From Streptomyces sp. Edi2 (lineage in GTDB: Bacteria > Actinomycetota > Actinomycetes > Streptomycetales > Streptomycetaceae): a stretch of DNA of 64,000 nucleotides. The stretch's first letter is position 1, and the number at the start of each line of letters is the position of its first letter. The notes beneath the pieces are model-generated. The model was not told the DNA's origin, searched no databases, and saw nothing but the letters and a program-made list of their open reading frames with translations. Shown here piece after piece: positions 16,133-24,278 of this stretch. The DNA is taken from NCBI RefSeq assembly GCF_040253635.1, contig NZ_JBEJGX010000003.1:7713501-7777500 (forward strand), read 5' to 3'. Both the position numbers and the translations under genes were made by a program.

Positions 16133-16190
16133 GACTCTAACAGAGGTACCTCTATTAGAGTCATGACTTTTAGAGGCATCTCTACTAGAG
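16133..16190. promoter_or_regulatory. Palindromic PadR operator array
   Basis: 16133-16162 is a 30-bp near-perfect palindrome (GACTCTAA C AGAGGT ACCTCT A TTAGAGTC, with a single mismatched pair). It is followed by a second palindrome TAGAGGCATCTCTA at 16171-16184 and a further half-site TAGAG at 16186-16190. The shared half-site is TAGAG. The array lies between the hydrolase gene and the divergent PadR gene. Binding is inferred from position and symmetry. Confidence 0.65.
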
Positions 16191-16257
16191 GCATAGCCCC
16201 CGCCGCGGCTACTGTGGACCGCCACGACGACCGCGAAGTACGCACCTCGGAGGCCCG

Positions 16258-16788
16258 GTGCTCACCCTCTGCATCCTCGGATTCCTCGACGAGGAACCCC
16301 TGCACGCCTACGACCTGCGCGCCCGCATCTCCGGCCTCAGCGGCCATGTGCGTCCCGTGAGCGACGGAGCTCTCTACCCCGCCATCAAGCGACTGGAGGC
16401 CGCCGGGCACCTCACCCGCCACACCGAGCCCGGCGAACGTGCCACACCCCGCCAGGTCCTCACCCTCACCGCATCCGGACGGGCCGAATTCCTGCGCCGG
16501 CTACGCGAGCCCGCCGACCTCGAGATCACCGACCGCAACTCCTTCTTCATCCTGCTGGCCTTCCTCGGCCGGCTGCCCGACCCGGCAGACCAGGCCCGCG
16601 TACTACGCCGTCGCCTCGCCTTCATGGACGAGCCCGGCAGCTACTTCTACGAGGACGGCCGCCCGCTGCGCGCCCGCGACATGACCGACCGCTTCCGGCG
16701 CGGCATGCTCCACCTCGCCCACGCCACCAGCAAGGCCGACCGCGCCTGGCTGGAGCGCACCGTCGGAGAGCTGGCAGCCGACATCTAA
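16258..16788 (+). CDS. PadR-family transcriptional regulator
   Basis: 176 residues. The N-terminal winged helix-turn-helix is standard for PadR: LTLCILGFLDEEPLHAYDL, then VSDGALYPAIKRLEAAGHL and the wing VLTLTASGRAEF. The C-terminal 80 residues form the helical dimerisation region. GTG 16258 follows a GGAGG site. It is divergent from the hydrolase gene and shares the palindrome array with it; PadR repressors usually control a neighbour in this way. Confidence 0.92.
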   Translation: MLTLCILGFLDEEPLHAYDLRARISGLSGHVRPVSDGALYPAIKRLEAAGHLTRHTEPGERATPRQVLTLTASGRAEFLRRLREPADLEITDRNSFFILLAFLGRLPDPADQARVLRRRLAFMDEPGSYFYEDGRPLRARDMTDRFRRGMLHLAHATSKADRAWLERTVGELAADI

Positions 16789-16870
16789 GGGCTGCCCCGG
16801 TCCTCTTGGGCTCCCTCGGGCCTGTCCGATGGCCAGGACCGGAACGGCAGAGCCGGAAGGCAGGGTGGAA

Positions 16871-16912
16871 GGGCAGAGCCGCAAGGGCAGAGCCGCAAGG
16901 GCAGAGCCGCAA
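16871..16912. repeat. 14-bp tandem repeat, three copies
   Basis: GGGCAGAGCCGCAA is repeated three times without interruption, flanked by degenerate copies (about 16840-16960) in the PadR-LysE gap. The array lies about 100 bp upstream of the LysE-type gene. Confidence 0.85.
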
Positions 16913-17011
16913 GGGTGGGGCCGGAGAGGTAGAGCTGGAAGCGCGGAGTCGGGAGGGCCGGGGCGCCGGATAAGGTCGTCCGACCGGATCCTCGTACGAC
17001 AGGAGACCGCC

Positions 17012-17671
17012 GTGACGGCTGCGGTAGTGGGCTTTGCGCTGTTCGCCCTGGTGATGACGATGACTCCCGGCCCGGACACCCTGTTGGTGCTGCGTAACTG
17101 CGTGCGGGGCGGACGGCGTACGGGGGCGGCCACGGCCGTCGGCGCCGCGCTCGGTTCGCTCGCCTGGGCGGTCGCCGCGGCGGTCGGGCTCGCGGCGGCA
17201 CTGCAGCGGTGGGATGCGGCGTTCACCGTCGTACGGCTGGCCGGCGCGGCCTATCTGGCGCTGCTGGGCGCGCAGGCGCTGTGGGCCCACCGGCGGTCGG
17301 GCGCGGTCGCCGGGTCCGGGGACGCGCCCTCGGCGGCGCCACCGGACTGCTCCGCCGCGCGCCTGGGACCGGTGCGGGCCTTCCGGCAGGGGCTGTTGAG
17401 CTGTCTGCTCAACCCCAAGGTCGGCATCTTCTTCGTGGCCGTGGTGCCGCAGTTCCTGCCCGACGGGCACTCGGTCCTGGGGGCGACGCTGTTCCTGGGC
17501 GCGATCGATGCCGCCATCGCGGCGGGCTGGCTGCTGCTGGTCGTCGTCTGCGCCGGCCGACTCCTGGAGCGGCTACGCCGGCCCCGCGTCCACCGCAACC
17601 TGGAGCGCGCGACGGGCGGGGTGCTCCTTGCGCTCGGGGTAGGGACGGCGGCAGAGACCGTCGGGGGGTAG
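17012..17671 (+). CDS. LysE-family amino-acid/metabolite exporter
   Basis: 219 residues with five to six hydrophobic helices. The N-terminal [28 protein letters not shown] is the LysE/RhtB signature, and LLSCLLNPKVGIFFVAVVPQFL in the middle is its second conserved block. Members export lysine, threonine, homoserine lactones or related solutes; the substrate here is unknown. GTG 17012 has AGGAGA seven bases upstream. A short hydrophilic linker (about residues 100-125) separates the two halves. Confidence 0.92.
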   Translation: MTAAVVGFALFALVMTMTPGPDTLLVLRNCVRGGRRTGAATAVGAALGSLAWAVAAAVGLAAALQRWDAAFTVVRLAGAAYLALLGAQALWAHRRSGAVAGSGDAPSAAPPDCSAARLGPVRAFRQGLLSCLLNPKVGIFFVAVVPQFLPDGHSVLGATLFLGAIDAAIAAGWLLLVVVCAGRLLERLRRPRVHRNLERATGGVLLALGVGTAAETVGG

Positions 17672-17717
17672 AGGGGGCGGGGGCCTTGCGCTCTTACCTG
17701 CACGCCGCCACCCGTGC

Positions 17718-18077
17718 CTAGGCCTCCGCCTCCTGCTTCCGGTCGACGTACTCGAAGATTGAGCCGTCCGGGTGGCGGGCGACCAGATTGCGGCCGATGG
17801 GTGTCGGCAGCGGACCGGCGACGATGTCCGCGCCGACGGCCCTCAGATCGGCCACCGCGTCGTCCACATCCTTGACGGCGATGGTCGCTGTGATCTTCCG
17901 CAGCACCGACAACTCCGCTTCGGGACCGCTCATCAGGAAGAAGCATCCGACGGCCGCGACCGCCACTCCGCCGCGCTGGAAGCGGACCGCTTCGGCGCCG
18001 GTCAGCCGTTCGTAGACGCCGACCGCCGCATCGAGATCGCCGACGCACACCCGCAATGAGGTCCCGAGAATGTCCAT
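17718..18077 (-). CDS. VOC-family protein
   Basis: 119 residues with one vicinal-oxygen-chelate domain: SLRVCVGDLDAAVGVYERLTG, KDVDDAVADLRAVGADI and RHPDGSIFEYVDRK. It converges on the LysE-type gene with a 46-bp gap. No partner or substrate is suggested by the surroundings. The 285 bp upstream of it (18078-18362) hold a duplicated GGCGACGGAGCCTG and no gene. Confidence 0.88.
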   Translation of the reverse strand: MDILGTSLRVCVGDLDAAVGVYERLTGAEAVRFQRGGVAVAAVGCFFLMSGPEAELSVLRKITATIAVKDVDDAVADLRAVGADIVAGPLPTPIGRNLVARHPDGSIFEYVDRKQEAEA

Positions 18078-18362
18078 ACGGGCAACCCTAGTTGGATGGT
18101 CCGCAGGTACGCGATCACTTGGTCGTCATCGACCGCTCTCCGTCGGGTCTTGTGACGAGTGGGTGCCCAGGGCGACGGAGCCTGACCCCGGGGCGACGGA
18201 GCCTGCCCCCCGGGTCTGTGGCGCGGCTCCTGGCCCGCGGCTCGCGTGCCGGAGCCCTGCCCCGGGGCGGCGGTGCAGGTCACCCGGGCCCGCCGGACCC
18301 CGCCGGCAGGGCCCGGGGACCTGTCACTCCGGTCGTCCCGGCTGTCCCGCTCGTCCCAATCG

Positions 18363-19178
18363 TCAGACGCGGCAAAGGATCTCGCCGTGCAGGATGCCGA
18401 ACCAGCCGTCCTCCTCGGCGCCCCATGCCCGCCAGACCTGGGCGATCCGGTCCAGTTGTTCCGTTGTGGCGTGCCCGCCGTCCACCGCGATCCGCGCGTA
18501 GGAGGAGCTGACCGTACGCTCCGCCCACAGCTCGCTCCACCAGGAGCGCTCCTGAGGGGTGTGGTAGCACCAGGTGCCCGCGGTGGCGGTGATCGCGTCG
18601 CGGGTGAAACCGGCCTGCCGTGCCCAGGCGTGCAGCCGGCGTCCGGCGTCCGGTTCGCCTCCGTTGGCGCGGGCCACCCGCAGATACAGCTGCAGCCAGT
18701 CGGCCATCCCGTCGACCTCCGGGTACCAGGTCATGGCCGAGTAGTCCGAATCCCGGACGGCGACGATCCCGCCGGGCTTGGTGACCCGGCGCATCTCGCG
18801 CAGCGCCTGGACGGGGTCGCCCACGTGCTGCAGCACCTGATGGGCGTGCACCACGCAGAAGGTGTCATCGGGGTAGTCCAGTGCGTGGACATCGCCGACC
18901 GCGAAGCGGACGTTCGTCAGGCCCCGGTCGGCGGCGGTGGCGCGCGCCTGCCGCAGTACGTCCGGTGCGTGCTCCAGGCCGGTGACCTGACCGTCCGGCA
19001 CCAGGGCCGCCAGGTCGGCGGTGATGGTGCCGGGGCCGCAGCCGACGTCCAGGATCTGCATGTGCGGCCGCAGCGAGTCCCGGAGGTATCCGGCCGAATT
19101 GTCGACGGTGCGCCAGGTGTGGGAGCGCAGAACGGACTCGTGGTGGCCGTGGGTGTAGACAGCGGATTCCTGCGGCAT
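18363..19178 (-). CDS. Class I SAM-dependent methyltransferase
   Basis: 271 residues. SAM-binding motif I is ILDVGCGPGTITADLA at about 42-57, with the acidic residue ending strand 2 in VTGLEHAP, motif II-like HALDYPDDTFCVVHAHQVLQHV and the post-motif KPGGIVAVRDSD. The last 110 residues are a variable acceptor-binding region with many Trp and Tyr. It resembles UbiE/Cfa-type small-molecule methyltransferases. An AAGGAG ribosome site lies nine bases before ATG 19178. The acceptor cannot be read from sequence. Confidence 0.9.
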   Translation of the reverse strand: MPQESAVYTHGHHESVLRSHTWRTVDNSAGYLRDSLRPHMQILDVGCGPGTITADLAALVPDGQVTGLEHAPDVLRQARATAADRGLTNVRFAVGDVHALDYPDDTFCVVHAHQVLQHVGDPVQALREMRRVTKPGGIVAVRDSDYSAMTWYPEVDGMADWLQLYLRVARANGGEPDAGRRLHAWARQAGFTRDAITATAGTWCYHTPQERSWWSELWAERTVSSSYARIAVDGGHATTEQLDRIAQVWRAWGAEEDGWFGILHGEILCRV

Positions 19179-19330
19179 GACCGGCTCCTTCGCATGCGGG
19201 GGAGCGGTGGCCGGGGTGCGCGCGGCATCCCGGCCACCGCCCCGGCGGCCGCACGTACCCCGCGCGGCCGCTCTGCGGCGTGGTGATCACACCGTACGCC
19301 GCAATCTCGCATCATGAGAGTGTGGTCTCA

Positions 19331-20812
19331 TTATTCGGGCAGGAGGCGGTAGACCGTCAGCGCTTCGTTCTGCTTGTCCAGCGTCAACTCTGCCGGAGCG
19401 GGGGCCACTTCACCGTCGAAGGCCAGCGTCGTGCCCTCCGGGAGCCCGCTGATCCGCAGTCGGGACAAACGCGCCTCACCGAGCACCGGAGAGCTGCGCG
19501 GGGTGCCCAACAGGGCCGCGGCGAGCAGCCGGGTGCGGGCCAGCCGGCCACCGTGCACCACCCGCACATCGAGCACCCCGTCCGCCAGGTCGTGCCGGCG
19601 CACCGGAGCGAACCCCAGCCCCCGGTACTGACAGTTGCCGGCGAACAGCAGCCACACGGCCCGCCGCTCGCCATTGATCGTGAGGGTCAGCGGCTCGGCG
19701 GTGCGCAGCACCTCCCACGCCGCGAGCACCCCCGCGGGCCAGGCGCCGATCTTCCCGGCCCACCGCTCCCGGATCCGCACCAGCTCCGGATACGCGCCGA
19801 TCGAGAAGGTGTTGAGGAAGTGCCGCGCCTCCGGATGCGGCCCGGCCCGGAAGCGCGCCACGTCCACCGCGACGGCCTCACCGGTCTCCACGGCGCGTGC
19901 CGCCGCCGCATAGGTCTCGATCCCGAGGTCGTACGCAAAGTGGTTCAGGGTGCCGCCGGGCAGCACCGCGAGCGGCAGCCCGTGCCGGAGCGCGACCTCC
20001 GCCGCGGCATTGACCGTGCCGTCCCCGCCGAGCACTCCCAGCGCACCGCCCAGTGCCTTGGCTCGCTCCGCGGCATCTTCCAGGGCCTTGTCCAGAGGCT
20101 CCCCGTCCGGCCCGCTGCACACCGTCACCTCGGCCTGCGGCAGCACCCCGTGCACCTCCTCGGCGCGGTCCGGGCCGGGGCCGGTGCGCTGTCCCGAGCC
20201 CTGGTTCGCCACCACGACCAGCCCCCGGCCGCCCGGCAGCGCGGGCGCCTCGGCGCGCGGCCGGGCGGGCGGCGCCAGCTGGGCGCGGGTCGGCGCGAAA
20301 CCCCGGACCGCGAACGCCGCACCGGCCCCCAGCGCGGCACCCGCCAGCACATCACCCGGATAGTGCACGCCCGTATAGACGCGGGAGAACGCCACGGAGG
20401 CGGCGACCGGCGCCAGCGCCAGGCCCCACCACTTGTTCTCGAAGGCCACACCGGTCGCGAAGGCCACCGCCGAGGCCGCGTGCCCGGACGGGAACGAGGA
20501 GGTGATGGGCTGACGGTGCAGCTGCCGTATGACCGGTACCGCCTCCAGCAGCGGTCGCTGGCGCTGCACCGAGCGCTTGCCGAGCGTGTTCACCGTCGCC
20601 GACGCCACGGCCAGCGAAGCCACCCCGCGCAGCGCCGCCCGGCGCATCGGCCGGCCGCCCATCGCGGCCGCGCCGGCCGCGATGCCGAACCACAGCAGTC
20701 CGTGGTTGGCGCTGCGGGTCAGCTTGGGCAGGACCCGCTGTGCGCCCGGCCATTCGCGGGAGGCGATGAGGTGGAAGGTCCGCCGGTCGAGTTGGGGAAG
20801 TAGCGATCGCAT
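19331..20812 (-). CDS. Fused PAP2 phosphatase - diacylglycerol/sphingosine kinase-like protein
   Basis: 493 residues. Residues about 1-180 form a membrane-embedded PAP2 phosphatase: KRSVQRQRP, PSGHAASAV and SRVYTGVHYPGD are the three phosphatase motifs. Residues about 195-490 form a DAGK-catalytic domain: VVVANQGSGQR, the GGDGTVN glycine loop, PGGTLNHFA and the C-terminal lobe with LAFDGEVAPAP. The fusion is common in Streptomyces; one protein could dephosphorylate and rephosphorylate lipids, or process isoprenoid phosphates. The start at 20812 puts the first hydrophobic segment near the N-terminus and has GAGGG before it. Confidence 0.92.
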   Translation of the reverse strand: MRSLLPQLDRRTFHLIASREWPGAQRVLPKLTRSANHGLLWFGIAAGAAAMGGRPMRRAALRGVASLAVASATVNTLGKRSVQRQRPLLEAVPVIRQLHRQPITSSFPSGHAASAVAFATGVAFENKWWGLALAPVAASVAFSRVYTGVHYPGDVLAGAALGAGAAFAVRGFAPTRAQLAPPARPRAEAPALPGGRGLVVVANQGSGQRTGPGPDRAEEVHGVLPQAEVTVCSGPDGEPLDKALEDAAERAKALGGALGVLGGDGTVNAAAEVALRHGLPLAVLPGGTLNHFAYDLGIETYAAAARAVETGEAVAVDVARFRAGPHPEARHFLNTFSIGAYPELVRIRERWAGKIGAWPAGVLAAWEVLRTAEPLTLTINGERRAVWLLFAGNCQYRGLGFAPVRRHDLADGVLDVRVVHGGRLARTRLLAAALLGTPRSSPVLGEARLSRLRISGLPEGTTLAFDGEVAPAPAELTLDKQNEALTVYRLLPE

Positions 20813-20989
20813 GCGCCCTCTTGTACCCCAGACTCGCCGTAACAGGCAGGAAGGGGCTGATGGGGGGCGGTGCGCGGCGTTCGCGGGGTGGCGCGGGGCC
20901 CCTTGCGGCGGGGTGGTGCGTCGCCGTGGCGGGGCGGTCCGTGTGCCCCGTCCGCCCCCCGCCCCGACCATCCATGCTTCGCTGTCGGG

Positions 20990-21439
20990 ATGATCAGGAA
21001 ACGGCGCGACACCGACCTCGACGCCTGTGTGGCGCTCCTGGCCGAGGTGCACACCCACAGCGGCTATCCGCACCACTGGCCGGACGATCCGGCGCGCTGG
21101 CTGGCCCCCGACTCGCTGACCGCCGCCTGGGTCGCCGAGACGGACGGCACGGTCGTCGGCCACGCGGCGCTGTGCGGAGTCGAGGTCAGCCGGTTGTGTG
21201 TGGCACCCGCCGCCCGCGGCGCGGGCCTCGGCGGACGGCTGCTGCGCACCGTCGAGACGGCGGCGGCCGCCCGTGGACTGCGCCCCGTACTGGAGGTGAA
21301 GGCCACCGACACCGCGGCCATCGGCCTCTACGAGCGGCTGGGCTGGATCCGCCGCGCCACCGAGCGGCAGGTGTGGGGCGGCGGTGAGGTGGTGAGGGTG
21401 CATCGCTACGAGTCCGCCGCGGCGGACCCGGGGCATTGA
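20990..21439 (+). CDS. GNAT-family N-acetyltransferase
   Basis: 149 residues with the compact GNAT fold: RKRRDTDLDACVALLAEVH at the N-terminus, the acetyl-CoA loop VSRLCVAPAARGAGLGGRLL and the ending LEVKATDTAAIGLYERLGW. The R/Q-x-x-G-x-G/A pyrophosphate-binding motif is RGAGLGG. No ribosome site is seen at ATG 20990. It is divergent from the PAP2-kinase gene with a 177-bp gap. Confidence 0.9.
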   Translation: MIRKRRDTDLDACVALLAEVHTHSGYPHHWPDDPARWLAPDSLTAAWVAETDGTVVGHAALCGVEVSRLCVAPAARGAGLGGRLLRTVETAAAARGLRPVLEVKATDTAAIGLYERLGWIRRATERQVWGGGEVVRVHRYESAAADPGH

Positions 21440-21591
21440 GTGCGGGTCCCGCCCCGCGCTGACGTGTCGCCCCGCCGCCACCCCCGCCATCTGCCAAGGT
21501 GGTCGGGGCCCTAGGGGGCATCCCCCTCGGGCGAGGTCTCCCTCGGGCGAGGGCCCACGATCGACCCGCCGTCGTGGAGTGGAGGTAACGG

Positions 21592-22806
21592 ATGCAGCGG
21601 ACCGCCCCGGATCCGGAGCGGGAGCCGGAACCGGATCCGCCGGAGGGCCTGCCGGTCCTGCCGGCGCTCGCCGCGTACCTCTCCGCGGCAGCGGACCGCA
21701 CCGAGGCCGAGCCCGCAGGCGGCAGCGCGCCACTGCGCACCGCCGCCTGCGGCTACTGGGAACGCCGCGGCCTGGCCACCACCCCCGACCGGGTCCTCGC
21801 CGCCCCCGGGGCGCCGGCCCTGCTCCTCGCGCTGTACGCCGCGACCGACGGGGCGGTGGTGCTGCCGCGGCCCTGCTCCGAGTGGTACGCGCCGCCTGCC
21901 CGGCTGCTCGGGCGGCCGGTGCATCTCGCGCCGGTACCGGCGGAATCGGGCGGTGTGCCCGACCCGTTCGCGCTGCTGGAGACCGTTCGCCGAGCCCGGA
22001 TGCACGGCGACAGCCCGCGCGTCCTGGTGCTGTCCGTCGCCGACGAAACGACCGGCACCGGCCCTGCGCCCGAGCAACTGCACGAGGTCTGTGAAGCGGC
22101 GGCGCAGGAAGGGCTGTGGATCATCAGCGACGAGACGCGCCGCGATCTGCTGCACGACCCGCATGACACCGTGCTGCTCAGCCCCGCCGAGATGCTGCCG
22201 GGCGAGGCCGTGGTGCTCACCGACCTGCGGGCCACGCTGGTCCCCTCCTCCTGGCCGGCCGCGCTGGCCCGCTTCCCCGGTACCGACCGCGGAGCCGTCC
22301 TGCGGGCGGCCACCCTGGACGCGCTCACCGCGGTCCCGGTGCCGATTCCGGGGCCGGTCGGCTGCGCTGTCACCCATGCGCTCGGCGAACCCGACGAGGT
22401 GCGCGCCCGTACGGCCACCGCCGCCCGGGTGTACGGCATCCTCGCCGCGGCGCTCCACCACACCATCACGGAGGCCGGCGCCCTCTGCCGCCCGCCGCAC
22501 TCCGGCAGCTATCTCTACGCCGACCTCGAACCGCTGCGCCGGCCGATGGCAGCCCGCGGAACCGTGGAATCCCGCGCGCTGGAGCGGAAGTTGGCGCCCT
22601 GGGGGGCGCGTGGCGGACACCGCTTCGGCGACCCGCCGGGTGCCCTGCGGGTACGGCTCGGCGTCGAGGCGCTGCTCGGCGCCGACCGGGAGCTGCGGCA
22701 ACGCGTCCTGGCCGCGCCGGACCCGCTGGAACTCCCGCACGTCACCCAGGCGTTGACCGCCCTGTCGCGGGCGCTGGCCGGACTGACGACGTCCGCCGAC
22801 GGCTGA
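21592..22806 (+). CDS. Aminotransferase class I/II-fold protein lacking the PLP lysine
   Basis: 404 residues with the outline of a fold-type I aminotransferase: AAPGAPALLLALYAATDG (cofactor phosphate region), VLVLSVADETTGTGPAPEQL (equivalent of NPHNPTG), and IISDETRRDLLHD (equivalent of DEVY, keeping the Asp that contacts the pyridine nitrogen). Where the Schiff-base Lys should follow, the sequence reads LTDLRATLVPSSWPAAL with no Lys. The only Lys in the protein is in ERKLAPWG near residue 329. It should not form an internal aldimine and is either a pseudoenzyme, a binding protein or a drifted gene under selection. A GGAGG ribosome site precedes ATG 21592 and the frame is intact. Confidence 0.75.
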   Translation: MQRTAPDPEREPEPDPPEGLPVLPALAAYLSAAADRTEAEPAGGSAPLRTAACGYWERRGLATTPDRVLAAPGAPALLLALYAATDGAVVLPRPCSEWYAPPARLLGRPVHLAPVPAESGGVPDPFALLETVRRARMHGDSPRVLVLSVADETTGTGPAPEQLHEVCEAAAQEGLWIISDETRRDLLHDPHDTVLLSPAEMLPGEAVVLTDLRATLVPSSWPAALARFPGTDRGAVLRAATLDALTAVPVPIPGPVGCAVTHALGEPDEVRARTATAARVYGILAAALHHTITEAGALCRPPHSGSYLYADLEPLRRPMAARGTVESRALERKLAPWGARGGHRFGDPPGALRVRLGVEALLGADRELRQRVLAAPDPLELPHVTQALTALSRALAGLTTSADG

Positions 22807-22946
22807 TCACCGCCGGGCCCCGCCCGCCCGCCGCCGGGTCCCGCAGCCGCCCGCCGGCTCCCGCCCCGCCGCCGGCTCCCGCCCCCACCGCGGCCCGCAG
22901 CCCGCCAGATCCCGCCGGATACGACCTGGACCTCGGTCTGCGGTGG

Positions 22947-24020
22947 TCAGGCGGGAACGTTCACGGCGGCAGCACGGCCGACCGGATGCAGTGCGGCGTA
23001 CTCCAGGGGCGCCGACGGATCGATCGAGACATCCAGCGGCGCCGGTTCGGCGCCCGCCCGGACCAGCAGATCCCCGATGGCGGCGATCATCGCGCCGTTG
23101 TCGGTGCACAGCCGCAGCGGCGGCACCCGCAGGGTGATCCCGGCGGCGGCGCAGCGCTCCTCCGCCAGGCTCCGGACCCGGGAGTTGGCGGCCACCCCGC
23201 CCACCACGACGAGGGTGCCGACGCCGTGGGTGGTGCAGGCGGCCACCGCCTTGCGGGTCAGGACGTCGGCAACCGCCTCCTGCAGCCCGGCCGCTCCGTC
23301 CGCCACCGGCAGGGCCCGGCCGCGCTGCCGCTCCGCCCATCGTGCGGCGGCGGTCTTCAGCCCCGAGAACGAGAAACCGTAGGGATCATCACGAGGCCCG
23401 GTCAGCGGACGCGGGAAACGCACGGCCCCCGCGTCGCCCTCGCGCGCTGTCCGGTCGATGGCCGGCCCGCCGGGGTAGGGGAGCCCGAAGACCCGGGCGA
23501 CCTTGTCGAAGCACTCGCCGGCGGCGTCGTCCAAGGTGTCGCCGAGGTGCACGATCGGGTCGCGGGCCAGGTCGCGGACGAGCAGCAGCGAGGTGTGGCC
23601 GCCGGAGACGATCAGCACCACGCAGGGATCGGGCAGCGGACCGTGCTCCAGGGTGTCGGCTGCGACATGGCCCGCCAGATGGTGCACCCCGTACAGCGGC
23701 ACGTCCAGCGCGTACGCCAAGCTCTTCGCCCCGGCCAGCCCGACCTGGAGCGCACCGGAAAGCCCCGGCCCGGTCGTCACCGCGACCGCCCCGACATCCG
23801 ACATCCGCAGCCCGGCCTCGTCCAGCGCCCGGTGCATCACCGGGGTGAACGAGTGGCCATGGGCGCGGGCCGCGATCTCCGGCACCACGCCCCCGAACCG
23901 GGCGTGCTCGTTCATGCTCGACGCCACGGCGTGCCCCAGGAGCCGGCCGTTCCGCACCAGGCCGGCGCCCGTCTCGTCACAGGACGACTCGATGCCCAGC
24001 ACCACGGGTGTCCCACGCAT
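22947..24020 (-). CDS. tsaD: TsaD/Kae1-family tRNA threonylcarbamoyltransferase subunit
   Basis: 357 residues. TsaD transfers the threonylcarbamoyl group to A37 of ANN-decoding tRNAs, together with TsaB and TsaE. Family motifs: [16 protein letters not shown] at the N-terminus, the metal-binding HHLAGH near 113-118, [28 protein letters not shown] and NGAMIAAIG at the C-terminus. All metal ligands look intact. The usual actinobacterial setting (alr-tsaE-tsaB-rimI-tsaD) is absent; neighbours are an aminotransferase-like gene and an APC permease, so this may be a second copy. ATG 24020 follows GGAGAA. The upstream region is unusually AT-rich and contains a Nur-box-like dyad. Confidence 0.93.
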   Translation of the reverse strand: MRGTPVVLGIESSCDETGAGLVRNGRLLGHAVASSMNEHARFGGVVPEIAARAHGHSFTPVMHRALDEAGLRMSDVGAVAVTTGPGLSGALQVGLAGAKSLAYALDVPLYGVHHLAGHVAADTLEHGPLPDPCVVLIVSGGHTSLLLVRDLARDPIVHLGDTLDDAAGECFDKVARVFGLPYPGGPAIDRTAREGDAGAVRFPRPLTGPRDDPYGFSFSGLKTAAARWAERQRGRALPVADGAAGLQEAVADVLTRKAVAACTTHGVGTLVVVGGVAANSRVRSLAEERCAAAGITLRVPPLRLCTDNGAMIAAIGDLLVRAGAEPAPLDVSIDPSAPLEYAALHPVGRAAAVNVPA

Positions 24021-24062
24021 GCCGTTCTCCCTTCGCACACCGCGGCTCTGCGGCCAGGGTAA

Positions 24063-24107
24063 TTGCTTATTGCGATTGACTATCTATTGCACATGATATG
24101 CAATAAG
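24063..24107. promoter_or_regulatory. AT-rich divergent promoter with Nur-box-like dyad
   Basis: 24085-24105 is TATTGCA-N7-TGCAATA, a perfect 7-bp inverted repeat. Its inner part, TTGCAC-N5-ATGCAA (24087-24103), fits the published Streptomyces Nur consensus tTGCaa-N5-ttGCAA at 10 of 12 positions, including all of the TGC/GCA core. The outer copies CTTATTGC (24066-24073) and GCAATAAG (24100-24107) form a second, wider dyad. TTGACT at 24076-24081 could be a rightward -35 box. It also matches a Zur 15-mer consensus at 11 of 15 positions, so Fur-family control is the safest reading. Confidence 0.5.
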
Positions 24108-24278
24108 TGGGCCCATTCAGGGAATCCTGCCGTCCGCCTGAGAGACCGCAGATCTTTCACCTGAAGGCCCCTGTGACGCGAGCATTCACGGCGATTTTGA
24201 AGCGTGCCGCCGATCCGGTGACCATGTGCACCGGTCCGGCGCACCGGACAGCCTGGCACGACGAGAGATGCGCCCCAC

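Noticed and set aside
16840..16960. CRISPR array
   Set aside because: 14-bp units without spacers are simple tandem repeats, and no cas genes are near.
18246..19286. 346-codon plus-strand frame opposite the methyltransferase
   Set aside because: Antisense shadow of the methyltransferase gene, which has all SAM motifs on the minus strand.
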